This document shows, piece after piece, positions 43,402 to 52,282 of a DNA stretch of 64,000 nt. The notes beneath the pieces were generated by a model. The model was not told where the DNA came from. It did not search any database and saw only the letters and a list, made by a program, of their open reading frames with translations. The translations under genes were made by a program, and so were the position numbers. Source of the DNA: Marinobacter salsuginis (GTDB lineage: Bacteria; Pseudomonadota; Gammaproteobacteria; Pseudomonadales; Oleiphilaceae); contig NZ_BGZH01000005.1 in assembly GCF_009617755.1 (NCBI RefSeq), positions 1 through 64,000 on the forward strand, read 5' to 3'. Numbering within the stretch: the stretch's first letter is position 1; the number at the start of each line of letters is the position of its first letter.

Positions 43402-44519
43402 GTATCGTCGCCTCCATTACCAGCAGTGTTCTCCTCGCCATCGTCATTGTTGCCATTGAGTCGCCCGGCCAGTCGCTCCTTGAGCAGGCCCAGGGACTGG
43501 CTGATATCCGGCAGCTCCGGATCCACGTTCTTTCCAGCCAGCTCAGTGAGGGTCTCGCTCAGTGCAGTCACCCGGGGGTTGCTCGGGTTGTACCAGGTGT
43601 CAATCGTGGTCCGGGCCTTGGTGAGGGCACGCTCATACAGCGGCTGATTGCCCCGCAATACCGCCATCTCTGCCTCTTCCAGCATCAGTTGGAGGTTGAG
43701 TCGGGCATAGGCGCTCTGATCCGGGGATAGCAGGGGTTTTACCGGCTCGTCCATGCGACGCACCACCACTACCTGCATCAAGGTTGATTTCACCTTGTTC
43801 CATGCCTGTGCGATGGCGCCGGGCTCGCCGCCGGTTTCAGAGTTTTCTTCCGTTGCTGTGTTGACGACGAAGCCGGGTGCGTTCTCGCTGATCAGGGCCT
43901 GGTCGGTAAGCTGGTGAATGCTGTCGATGGCCGCTTCCAGTTTCAGGTAGAGGCCAGTACGGTCAACGCCGGTCAGGCCCTTGAGTGCGAGGATTTCTCG
44001 GGCCAGCTGCTGGCGAACGGGGTAGACACCAATGTCATCGGATTCGGCCAGCACTTCGTCGGCCGCTTGCAGGGCCGACATCGCGCCGCGGATGTCTTTT
44101 TCAATCATCAATCGCTGATTGGCAATGCGCAGCAGGTACTCCGCCTCGGCCAGCAACCAGTCGGTCCGTGTGCGATTTCCGGCTTCCAGCAGTTCACGGG
44201 CATTGTGGTCGATCTGGCGCTGCTGGGTGGCAATCAGCTCTCGCTGACTTGCCAGTTTCTCTTCCAGGGACTGCAGACGCTGGCTCTGCTGGCTGCCGCG
44301 GTCGCCATATCGGTCTTCAAGCTGGGCGGTGTCCTGTTGCAGGCTCTGAAGTTTCTGCATCACGGCCTGGTGATTGTTCCACTGCTGCCAGCTCCAGAGG
44401 GCCAGGGCGACAGCGATAATCAGCGCAATGATGGCGACGAGCCCTATTGGCCACAGTTTCTGGCGGGCGGGTGGTTCCTTGGAAACGGTTGCGGGCAGTT
44501 GATTCGTAGTGTCTGTCAC
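43398..44519 (-). CDS. hemX: HemX-type membrane protein
   Basis: This 373-residue protein belongs to the HemX family (PF04375), sometimes mislabelled uroporphyrin-III C-methyltransferase; no methyltransferase fold is visible. It has a short cytoplasmic segment, one transmembrane helix (about 25-43, IGLVAIIALIIAVALALW) and a periplasmic coiled coil (50-110, rich in Gln: LQQDTAQLEDRYG). The rest is helical, ending with an acidic, Asn/Gly-rich tail. Its role is thought to be as a scaffold for haem enzymes. It is 8 bp downstream of hemD and overlaps hemY by 4 nt. Confidence 0.9.
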   Translation of the reverse strand: MTDTTNQLPATVSKEPPARQKLWPIGLVAIIALIIAVALALWSWQQWNNHQAVMQKLQSLQQDTAQLEDRYGDRGSQQSQRLQSLEEKLASQRELIATQQRQIDHNARELLEAGNRTRTDWLLAEAEYLLRIANQRLMIEKDIRGAMSALQAADEVLAESDDIGVYPVRQQLAREILALKGLTGVDRTGLYLKLEAAIDSIHQLTDQALISENAPGFVVNTATEENSETGGEPGAIAQAWNKVKSTLMQVVVVRRMDEPVKPLLSPDQSAYARLNLQLMLEEAEMAVLRGNQPLYERALTKARTTIDTWYNPSNPRVTALSETLTELAGKNVDPELPDISQSLGLLKERLAGRLNGNNDDGEENTAGNGGDDT

Positions 44520-44527
44520 GGGCGTCC

Positions 44528-45337
44528 TTACTTGGCTTTTCCGGAGCCACCGTCCCGGCCGGCAAGTTGCGCTGCAACCGTGGCCACGATGTCGTTATCG
44601 GCAAGGCTTCCTGGTATACACGGATTTGTGAATCCCGCGGCCCGGGCCTGTTCGGCAACCCGATCTGCGGGAACAATCAATAACCTATCGTATAGATTAT
44701 GGCTGCTATTCGCACATAGTGCGATGAGATTGTTCAAGGTTTCTCCGGACAGGGCGACGATGGCCTCCGGATCATAGGTGCCGAGGGTGGCCCGGACCTT
44801 CTGTGGGGCGTGGTCGGGGCGAAAGCGGCGGTAAAGAGGCAGCGGGGTAACCTGTGCGCCACGGGCTTCAAGGGTTTCCCGAATCAGTTCACGCCCGGTT
44901 TCCCCCCGGGCGAGCAGAACCCGTTCGCCTTGCAGCTTTTGCAGTGACGGCAGCGCCAGCAGAGCCTCGCTAGTCCAGCCGTCGGGTGGCCGGCGTGGGC
45001 TGAGGCCGTGTTCCGCAAGCACGGCGGCTGTACCGGCACCAACACCATACCAGCGGATGCCCATTGGCATCTGCGGCCACCAGGTGTCCACCTCCTCCAG
45101 CAGCAATCGCGCGGCAAACGGGCTGACGGCGATCACATGGGAAAATTCATCCAGGCTCAGAATAAGTGTGCGGCGCTCGGGCGTTTCCGGCAGAGGCTCC
45201 CGGTCAATCAGGGGCAGAATCCTGACATCTGCACCGGCTGAGCGAAACCGCTTGGCCAGGCGGGAGGCCTCGGGTTCGGGCCGGCAGATCAGGATCCGCC
45301 GGCCGTACAGGTCGGGCTCAGGTTGGTGTGTGGCCAT
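44528..45337 (-). CDS. hemD: Uroporphyrinogen-III synthase
   Basis: This 269-residue enzyme closes and inverts ring D of hydroxymethylbilane to give uroporphyrinogen III. The sequence is typically divergent, with family marks [48 protein letters not shown] and the C-terminal [15 protein letters not shown] region. I start at 45337 (MATHQPEPD), inside the last 20 nt of hemC, so the genes overlap and are likely coupled. A longer upstream reading in this frame is an artefact of the hemC region. Confidence 0.9.
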   Translation of the reverse strand: MATHQPEPDLYGRRILICRPEPEASRLAKRFRSAGADVRILPLIDREPLPETPERRTLILSLDEFSHVIAVSPFAARLLLEEVDTWWPQMPMGIRWYGVGAGTAAVLAEHGLSPRRPPDGWTSEALLALPSLQKLQGERVLLARGETGRELIRETLEARGAQVTPLPLYRRFRPDHAPQKVRATLGTYDPEAIVALSGETLNNLIALCANSSHNLYDRLLIVPADRVAEQARAAGFTNPCIPGSLADNDIVATVAAQLAGRDGGSGKAK

Positions 45338-46259
45338 AGATTTCAGCCAGCACTTTGTCGGCACCGAGAGCCAGCAGGTCCTCGGCCAGTTCACGGCCCA
45401 GGCGCTCGCCTTCGGCGCGGGGTGCCCGGCCTTCAACCCGGAAAATCTGGGTGCCATCAACGGCGCCCACGAGGCCCCGAAGCCAGATAGTATCGTCGTC
45501 CTCAAGCAGCGCGTAGGCCGCGATTGGCACCTGACAACCGCCTTCCAGCCGACGGTTCAGAGCCCTTTCGGCGGTGACGCGATCCCAAGAGTCTTTGTGC
45601 TTAAGGGGCTCAAGCATGGTCAGCAGATCCTGGTCATCCACTCGACATTCAATACCCAGGGCGCCCTGGCCGACAGCCGGCAGCGAGACGGTGTCCGGCA
45701 GGCAGTAGCGAATCCGGTCGTGAAAGCCCAGACGCTTCAGGCCGGAGCTGGCCAGCACAATGGCCTCGTACTCTCCGGCATCCAGCTTGGCCAGCCGGGT
45801 ATTGACGTTGCCGCGCAGTACGCGAATTTTCAGGTCCGGGCGATAGGCCCGAAGCTGGGCCTCACGACGCAGGCTCGCCGTACCGACCACGGCACCCTCG
45901 GGCAGGGCGTCAACGCTGTCGTAGTGGTTGCTGACGAAAGCATCGGTCGGGTCTTCCCGCTCGCAGATGGCGACCAGGCCCAGGCCTTCCGGAAACTCCA
46001 TGGGCACGTCTTTCATGGAGTGCACAGCCAGATCGGCCCGGCCATCCAGCATGGCTTCTTCCAGTTCCTTGACGAACAGGCCCTTGCCGCCGATTTTGGC
46101 CAGTGGCACGTCCAGTATCTTGTCACCCTGGGTCTTGATCTTGACCAGTTCCACGGTGATGTTGTCGTGCAGCCTTTCCAGCTCGGCCTTGATGAATTCC
46201 GCCTGCCACAGCGCCAGTGCGCTGCTGCGGGTTGCAATGCGAAGGGTACGTTTGGACAT
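45318..46259 (-). CDS. hemC: Hydroxymethylbilane synthase (porphobilinogen deaminase)
   Basis: This 313-residue enzyme joins four porphobilinogens into hydroxymethylbilane. It begins [22 protein letters not shown], contains [24 protein letters not shown] and [11 protein letters not shown], and the Cys that carries the dipyrromethane cofactor is in [13 protein letters not shown]. Length equals E. coli HemC. Start at 46259 gives the standard N-terminus. First gene of the hemC-hemD-hemX-hemY run and 95 bp downstream of algR, the arrangement known from Pseudomonas. Confidence 0.96.
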   Translation of the reverse strand: MSKRTLRIATRSSALALWQAEFIKAELERLHDNITVELVKIKTQGDKILDVPLAKIGGKGLFVKELEEAMLDGRADLAVHSMKDVPMEFPEGLGLVAICEREDPTDAFVSNHYDSVDALPEGAVVGTASLRREAQLRAYRPDLKIRVLRGNVNTRLAKLDAGEYEAIVLASSGLKRLGFHDRIRYCLPDTVSLPAVGQGALGIECRVDDQDLLTMLEPLKHKDSWDRVTAERALNRRLEGGCQVPIAAYALLEDDDTIWLRGLVGAVDGTQIFRVEGRAPRAEGERLGRELAEDLLALGADKVLAEIYGHTPT

Positions 46260-46354
46260 GACACTCACTGTCGGTTCGAAAAAAATGTCCGCCAAGGTTA
46301 CCTTGTGGCGGCAGAAAAGTCCCGTGGCGACCAACTCTGGCGAGCGCTACGGAT

Positions 46355-47104
46355 TCACCCTGGCTGGTGTTCCTGAAGCCACTGGCGCACGTTGCTTGTA
46401 TGGCGGCGGCTCACCGGCAGCTCGCCCTGACCATCCCTGAGCACGACCAGGTTGTGGCCATCCGGTGTCCGTTTCAGTGCCTGGATAAACCGGACACCCA
46501 CCAGCGTGTTCCGATGGATTCGCAGCAGGGTGCTCGGGTAACTGTTTTCCAGCTCCTTCAGGGTATAGTCGCATACGGTTTCACCCCGAGTGTGGTGGAT
46601 GGTGACGTACTTCTGATCCGCCTCGCAGTAGAGGATTTCCGACAGATCGATCAGCTCGGTGCCCCGGTGGGTGCGCACCGCCAGCTGCTCCTGGTTCTGT
46701 GCCGCCTGTCCGTTCAGGGCCTGCAGCTGTACCCGGTTGATCCTGCCGGCCCGGGCCAGGGCATCCGCCAAGGCCTCCTTGCGAACCGGTTTGAGCAGGT
46801 AGGCGATGGCCTGCACGTCAAACGCCTGGATGGCGTAATGGTCGTAGGCCGTGCAGAAAATCAGGGCAGGCGGATTGGCCAACTGGCTCAGGCGGCTGGC
46901 AGCCTCCATACCGTCCATGCCGGGCATTCGGATGTCCAGCAACAGTATATCCGGCTCAAGTTCCGCCACCTGTTTCAGAGAACTGTCACCGTCGGCAGCT
47001 TCGCCACAGACCCGATAACCCGGGAGCGCCTCCACCAACCGGCGGATGCGCTCGCGGGCCAGGGGTTCGTCATCGGCGATCAGGACACTGCGGGTATCAG
47101 GCAT
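46355..47104 (-). CDS. algR: LytTR response regulator AlgR
   Basis: This 249-residue protein has a receiver domain (1-120; acidic pair DD near 11-12, phospho-Asp57 in LLLDIRMPGMDG, Thr in FCTAYDHY, Lys in YLLKPVRK) and a C-terminal LytTR DNA-binding domain (about 145-245; SEILYCEADQKYVTIH, LLRIHRNTLVGVRFI, LPVSRRHTSNVR). In P. aeruginosa AlgR controls alginate, type IV pili and c-di-GMP. I use the ATG at 47104; a TTG four codons upstream is too close to the AGGA. Its partner kinase gene is 29 bp upstream. Confidence 0.92.
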   Translation of the reverse strand: MPDTRSVLIADDEPLARERIRRLVEALPGYRVCGEAADGDSSLKQVAELEPDILLLDIRMPGMDGMEAASRLSQLANPPALIFCTAYDHYAIQAFDVQAIAYLLKPVRKEALADALARAGRINRVQLQALNGQAAQNQEQLAVRTHRGTELIDLSEILYCEADQKYVTIHHTRGETVCDYTLKELENSYPSTLLRIHRNTLVGVRFIQALKRTPDGHNLVVLRDGQGELPVSRRHTSNVRQWLQEHQPG

Positions 47105-47133
47105 GACTGGTCTCAATTTCCTAGTTCATGAAC

Positions 47134-48174
47134 TCATGTTTTTGGGGCTTTTTGTTCGCCGGCCTTTTGCCGGGGCAATCTCAGGGTAACGGTATACACG
47201 TCGTTCTGGTGGCTGTGTTTTAACACCGCCGGTTCGCCAAACAGCGCCCGGAGCCGGGACTGTATGTTGGCCAGCGCCATTCGGTTGCCCTCGTGTTGCC
47301 GGTTATTCTGGTCCGGCTTTGGATTCTGTACCAGCAGGTACACAAACTCGCCTTTGGCCTGGGCTTCAATCCTCACGGTCCCGCCGTCCGGTCGGGGCTG
47401 GATGCCGTGGTAAATGGCGTTCTCCACCAAGGGCTGCAGCGTGAGCGGGGGAATGGCCTGTTGCTCCAGACCCTCTTCAATCTGCCATTCCAGTTTCAGG
47501 CGGTCGCCCAGGCGCAGCGCCTCGATGGCCAGGTAGCGTTGGCACAGTGCCAGTTCCCTGGACAGCGGGATCAGCTGGTCGCCGGTGCGAAGGCTGGCGC
47601 GAAACAGTTCCGACAGATCCAGGACCGCCTCTTCCGCCCGTTCCGGGTTGGTGGCAATCAGGCTCGCAATGGTATTCATGCTGTTGAACAGGAAGTGGGG
47701 CTGAATGCGGGCCTGAAGCGATGCCAGATGCGCCTGCATTTCCGCTTCACGCTGCTGTTGCCACTGGTGCTGCAGGTAAAAATAACGCAGCACCATGAGC
47801 ACGATCAGCAGTGCCAGCAGCATTTTTTTGGCCACTCCCTGCCACACGGCCACGCCATCCTGGGGGTGCAGTACGCTGTCGGCAAACAGGCTGAACGCCA
47901 GCACATCCAGCAAAACAATGGCAACAATGGTGGTTGTCGCCCCAGAGACGGACATCCGCGCAAGCCGTGCGCGCAGGAGGCAGATCAGGGCAGCACTGGT
48001 GAGGGTGGTCCACTGCACGAACAGCGACAACAGCCCGAAGTAATTCCAGTCAATCCAGCCCCGCTCCGCCTGCACGATGGCGAGCACCAGAACCAGCAGT
48101 TCACTGGTGACCAGCAACAGGAACACGGCCCTCACCCGGCACAGGTCCGGAACGAAGAACTCTCTCTCTGTCAC
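47134..48174 (-). CDS. algZ: LytS-family sensor kinase AlgZ (FimS)
   Basis: This 346-residue inner-membrane histidine kinase has four to five N-terminal helices (about 13-35, 45-68, 79-99, 114-134). The His_kinase domain of the LytS type has His160 in ARIQPHFLFNSMNTIASL, and the ATPase domain includes PPLTLQPLVENAIYHGIQ (N box) and GNRMALANIQSRLRALFG (G box). It lacks a normal HisKA domain, as does Pseudomonas AlgZ. It pairs with AlgR just downstream. It is divergent from argH, the same pairing as in Pseudomonas. Confidence 0.92.
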   Translation of the reverse strand: MTEREFFVPDLCRVRAVFLLLVTSELLVLVLAIVQAERGWIDWNYFGLLSLFVQWTTLTSAALICLLRARLARMSVSGATTTIVAIVLLDVLAFSLFADSVLHPQDGVAVWQGVAKKMLLALLIVLMVLRYFYLQHQWQQQREAEMQAHLASLQARIQPHFLFNSMNTIASLIATNPERAEEAVLDLSELFRASLRTGDQLIPLSRELALCQRYLAIEALRLGDRLKLEWQIEEGLEQQAIPPLTLQPLVENAIYHGIQPRPDGGTVRIEAQAKGEFVYLLVQNPKPDQNNRQHEGNRMALANIQSRLRALFGEPAVLKHSHQNDVYTVTLRLPRQKAGEQKAPKT

Positions 48175-48293
48175 ACCTTTGTCCCCGTTACGGGGTGTCT
48201 CCTTTACCCGGGTCAGAATGGTATACTCCCGCCACGTTCAATGTACCCAGTTCCCGCCAGATGATGCCGGGCTGTCAGCAGGAAAGATAGACC

Positions 48294-49703
48294 ATGACGG
48301 ATCAGAAAAAGTCTGACCAGACCACAAGCTCTGAAAAACCCTGGGGCGGACGCTTCAGTGAACCCACCGATGCCTTTGTTGAAAAATTTACCGCATCCGT
48401 GGGATTTGACCAGCGCCTGTACCATCACGACATCACCGGCTCCATTGCCCATGCCACCATGCTGGCCGAGGTTGGCGTGCTCACCAATGAGGAGCGGGAC
48501 CAGATCATCGAGGGCCTGAACGGGGTCAAGGCAGATATCGAGGCCGGCAATTTCCAGTGGTCCGTGAGTCTGGAAGACGTGCACATGAACATCGAGGCAC
48601 GCCTGACCGACCGTATTGGCATCACCGGCAAGAAACTCCACACCGGTCGCAGCCGTAACGACCAGGTGGCCACGGACATCCGTCTGTACCTGCGGGACGA
48701 AATCGATGTCATCGCCGAGGAACTGAAGCGCCTGCAAGCAGGCCTGCTGGACCTGGCCGAGCGCGAGGCGGATACCATCATGCCCGGCTTCACCCATCTG
48801 CAGACTGCCCAGCCGGTGACCTTCGGGCATCACCTGCTGGCCTGGTACGAGATGCTGGTGCGGGATGCCGAGCGCCTGCAGGACTGTCGCAAGCGGGTGA
48901 ACGTAATGCCCCTGGGCGCGGCTGCGCTGGCTGGCACCACCTATCCCATTGATCGGGCAATGACTGCCCGGCTGCTTGGCTTTGACCGGCCCACCGAGAA
49001 CAGCCTGGACTCCGTCAGCGACCGGGATTTCGCCATCGAGTTCTGTAGCTTTGCGGCGCTGCTGATGACGCATCTGTCACGGTTCAGCGAGGAATTGGTG
49101 CTCTGGACCTCTGCCCAGTTTGACTTCATTGACCTGCCGGACCGGTTCTGCACCGGCTCGTCCATCATGCCCCAGAAAAAGAATCCGGATGTGCCGGAAC
49201 TGGTCCGGGGCAAGACCGGTCGGGTCAACGGCCACCTGATCAGCCTGCTGACCCTGATGAAGAGCCAGCCGCTTGCCTACAACAAGGACAATCAGGAAGA
49301 CAAGGAACCGCTGTTCGACACCGTGGATACCGTGAAGGGCTGCCTGAAGGCCTATGCCGACATGATTCCGGCGATTCGCTCCAAGGCGGATAACATGCGG
49401 GTAGCGGCCAAGCGCGGCTTCTCCACCGCCACTGATCTGGCGGATTACCTGGTGAAGAAAGGCGTACCCTTCCGGGATGCCCACGAAATTGTTGGCAAGT
49501 CCGTGGCGTTCGGGGTGGCTGAAGGTCGCGACCTGTCCGATATGACCCTGGAAGAGCTGCAGCAGTTCTCCGATCATATTGGCGCTGATGTCTTTGATGT
49601 GCTCACCCTGGAAGGCTCGGTCCAGGCCCGTGACCATCTGGGTGGCACTGCCCCGGACCAGGTGCGCGCGGCGGTCGGTAGAGCCCGCGCTCAACTGGGC
49701 TGA
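48294..49703 (+). CDS. argH: Argininosuccinate lyase
   Basis: This 469-residue enzyme of the fumarase/aspartase fold splits argininosuccinate into arginine and fumarate, the last arginine step. Conserved blocks are [66 protein letters not shown] and the signature [16 protein letters not shown] with the catalytic Ser. A short Ser/Thr/Lys-rich N-terminal addition ([16 protein letters not shown]) precedes the usual start of conservation. Divergent from algZ; single gene. Confidence 0.97.
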   Translation: MTDQKKSDQTTSSEKPWGGRFSEPTDAFVEKFTASVGFDQRLYHHDITGSIAHATMLAEVGVLTNEERDQIIEGLNGVKADIEAGNFQWSVSLEDVHMNIEARLTDRIGITGKKLHTGRSRNDQVATDIRLYLRDEIDVIAEELKRLQAGLLDLAEREADTIMPGFTHLQTAQPVTFGHHLLAWYEMLVRDAERLQDCRKRVNVMPLGAAALAGTTYPIDRAMTARLLGFDRPTENSLDSVSDRDFAIEFCSFAALLMTHLSRFSEELVLWTSAQFDFIDLPDRFCTGSSIMPQKKNPDVPELVRGKTGRVNGHLISLLTLMKSQPLAYNKDNQEDKEPLFDTVDTVKGCLKAYADMIPAIRSKADNMRVAAKRGFSTATDLADYLVKKGVPFRDAHEIVGKSVAFGVAEGRDLSDMTLEELQQFSDHIGADVFDVLTLEGSVQARDHLGGTAPDQVRAAVGRARAQLG

Positions 49704-49728
49704 AGCGTTTCCCCGGGGGGCGGAACGG

Positions 49729-52173
49729 CTAGCCGCCGATTCGCCCCGTTGTCAGGTCCACTGCCGCGGGGGTGAGTTCATCAAGCGGTTGTGGGCGGAA
49801 AAGCCGGTACCCCTGCCCGTAATGTATGCCCAAGGTCCGGACCTTGCGCAGGGCGTCGTCGCTCTCGATAAAAGTGGCCACGGTGATCTTGCCGGCGGCC
49901 TCGGCAATCCGGTGCAGGGCTTCCAGCATCACCTGCTGCACCGGGTCCTCTTCCAGCTGCTGAACCATTCTCCGATCCAGTTTGATGATGTCCACCGGCA
50001 ATCTGGCGGCCAGGCTATAGCTTTCAACCGACGCACCGGCGCCGTCGAGGGCGACACGGAAACCGGCCCGATGCAATGCGTCGCACAGGACGGCCACGTC
50101 ATCGGGGTACTGGGTGGCGTGGGCTTCCCTGATTTCCAGGCAGAAACAGCCGGGGTCGAACGCTGAATCACTGAGCGCATCGGCCATAAAATCCGCGAAG
50201 GTATCGTCCAGAACGCTGGCCAGGGACAGGTTGAAGCCGCAGTACTTCAATCGTGGTTCGAGCAACGGCTGGTTGCCCAGCCAATCCAGGGTTTGTCGGA
50301 TCACCTGGCGATCCAGTCGTTTGGCCAGGTCAAAACGTTCCGCGATCGGCAGGAAGTCGTCGGGCTTCAGTGCTGCTTCATTGTCTGCGGTCGTCGGAAT
50401 CCGGCAAAGGATCTCAATATGGTCGCCCCAGGTGGGGCTGGCCACCGGTCGCATTGCCTGGTATTCGAGAATCAGGTTGTGATTATCCAGCGCGTCGCGG
50501 ATCTGCTCGACCCGTTTGCTAGCAGTGGATTCGTCGGTCTGGTGGACAATGGCCCTGGCGGCGTGCACCCGGTTTCGCCCGGATGTCTTGGCGGTATGGC
50601 ACAGATCGGCTGCCTGGCTCAGAAGCTGCTCGGGGTCTCCGGGGAGGTCGCCGTCCAGAATCAGAAGACCGCCTGAAGCGGTGGTCTGGAGCTTGTGTCC
50701 CTGCCAGTCGAAAACAAAGTCGCCGATCAGATTGAGGGTTTCCTGGGCGATCTTGCGGGCCCGGGCTTCCGGACAGTTCTCGATCAGAAGTGCGAAGGTG
50801 TCGCCGGCAAGTCGAGCCAGGGCATCGCGCTGGCGCACCCGTACGCCCAGGTTTCCGGCCAGTTCCCGGAGATAGCGGTCACAGGTTCCGCTGCCGGCCA
50901 GATCGTTGAAACGCTCGAATTCGTCAAGATCCAGGTAGAGCAGACTGTCGCAGGATTCCCGATGGGTCTTCTGCTCCAGGGTTCTCAACAATCGGGCGAT
51001 GAATGCCTTGCGGTTCATCAGGCCGGTAACCGGATCGTGGCGTATCCGGTATTCCTCGCTGGAGGCATGGTTCAGCTTGGGCTCTATGCGACGGGCCACG
51101 TGCACGGCGCCGGTGACGTCGCCCTGGTCGTTGGTCAGGCGCTGGTAGTGGAATTCATGCACCGGCAACTCACGGGATTGCTGGGCCATGGGCATCTCAA
51201 CCACAAAGCTGTCGCGTTCGAAGGCCCGGTGCCAGAGCCGCTCCATCAGCCTTCGTTCGTTCGGGAACTCGTTCAGAAGGTCGCTCAGATTATCGCCCAC
51301 TTCGGGGTGCCGGCCGAAGGTCTCGTAAAACTGTCTGGCCCAGGGGGTATTGAAATGGAGCAGGTTGAACGAAGCATCGACGGCGACAACCAGATCCGGG
51401 GTGGCGCTGGTGGTGGCAGCAAGCATGGTGTTCGCATGCTGGCGGGCTTTGTCGAGTTGCATGTCGGCGGTCCGGTCCACCAGGGTGCCGCCGAGCCGTG
51501 GAATCCTGCCACCCTGCTTCAGTGCCCGACAACTGAGCGTCACCCGCCGCTGGTTCTGCCGCGAGGTGACGATATCAAGATCAAGGGAAAACGCCTCTCC
51601 CGTGCGGAGGCAGCGACGGAACATGGCTCGCACCCGGGGCTGTCCGGTCTGGCAGTAAAACAGCGCCTGCTCGGGGGTGATCTCGGCGCCAGGTCTCAGT
51701 TCGAGAAGCTGGAACATACCCTCGGTCCAGGTCATTTCATTGCTTCGAGTGTCCAGTTCCCAGATCCCGAAACCGGCACTGCTCTCGGCGGCCCGCAACA
51801 GCCGGGAATCCCTGTTGGAGCTGTCGCACAGGGTTATCGTGGCGCTGGCTGCCTTGTCGGAGTCTCGCATGTCCAGCCGCAGGGTTAGACTGGCGGTATA
51901 GAAAAAGCCCTCCTTGTGCCGGAAGGTCACCAGGACATTCTGGCCTCTCTCGATTCGATGGCGGTTGGCGGGTGCGAAGGGATCGTCCTGGCGTGACGCC
52001 AGTATGCGATGCACCGGCTGCCCCTCCAGTTCGCTGGCGTCATAGCCGAGCACCGCCTCGGCCTGATGGTCGGCGAACAGCACTTTGCCTTCATCGTCGA
52101 TGCGTAAAACAGTCTGGCGCTCAGACGCCGGGGACTGTTCCGATCGGTAGCGGCGGATGATGAATTCTTTCAC
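49729..52173 (-). CDS. PAS-GGDEF-EAL protein with degenerate catalytic motifs
   Basis: This 814-residue cytoplasmic protein has PAS-like domains at about 20-110, 130-235 and 255-365, a GGDEF-like domain at about 380-540 and an EAL-like domain at about 565-800. The GGDEF motif reads AGDTF (456-460), so cyclase activity is improbable, but an RxxD site (Arg447, Asp450) sits at exactly the I-site distance. In the EAL half the Glu is kept (EIL, 587-589), NLS and KLD are kept, but DDFGTG is replaced by DGAGAS, losing a metal-binding Asp. It is more likely a c-di-GMP receptor or regulator than an enzyme. Convergent with argH and divergent from cyaA. Confidence 0.85.
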   Translation of the reverse strand: MKEFIIRRYRSEQSPASERQTVLRIDDEGKVLFADHQAEAVLGYDASELEGQPVHRILASRQDDPFAPANRHRIERGQNVLVTFRHKEGFFYTASLTLRLDMRDSDKAASATITLCDSSNRDSRLLRAAESSAGFGIWELDTRSNEMTWTEGMFQLLELRPGAEITPEQALFYCQTGQPRVRAMFRRCLRTGEAFSLDLDIVTSRQNQRRVTLSCRALKQGGRIPRLGGTLVDRTADMQLDKARQHANTMLAATTSATPDLVVAVDASFNLLHFNTPWARQFYETFGRHPEVGDNLSDLLNEFPNERRLMERLWHRAFERDSFVVEMPMAQQSRELPVHEFHYQRLTNDQGDVTGAVHVARRIEPKLNHASSEEYRIRHDPVTGLMNRKAFIARLLRTLEQKTHRESCDSLLYLDLDEFERFNDLAGSGTCDRYLRELAGNLGVRVRQRDALARLAGDTFALLIENCPEARARKIAQETLNLIGDFVFDWQGHKLQTTASGGLLILDGDLPGDPEQLLSQAADLCHTAKTSGRNRVHAARAIVHQTDESTASKRVEQIRDALDNHNLILEYQAMRPVASPTWGDHIEILCRIPTTADNEAALKPDDFLPIAERFDLAKRLDRQVIRQTLDWLGNQPLLEPRLKYCGFNLSLASVLDDTFADFMADALSDSAFDPGCFCLEIREAHATQYPDDVAVLCDALHRAGFRVALDGAGASVESYSLAARLPVDIIKLDRRMVQQLEEDPVQQVMLEALHRIAEAAGKITVATFIESDDALRKVRTLGIHYGQGYRLFRPQPLDELTPAAVDLTTGRIGG

Positions 52174-52282
52174 AGCGGATGAGCCTCGCGCGTTCTCCAG
52201 CTTTTATTTTTCTAAAGGTTTTGCCACGATGCCGACATCATACTCATACTGATGCTGAAAAGAACCTCTCTGCGGAGCCGCC

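Noticed and set aside
45057..46376. 439-residue plus-strand frame over hemD/hemC
   Set aside because: hemC and hemD on the minus strand are unmistakable; this is their complement.
46260..47134. Alginate biosynthesis locus suspected from algR/algZ and rsd/algQ
   Set aside because: No alg polymerase, epimerase or export genes are present; these regulators are conserved in non-alginate bacteria.
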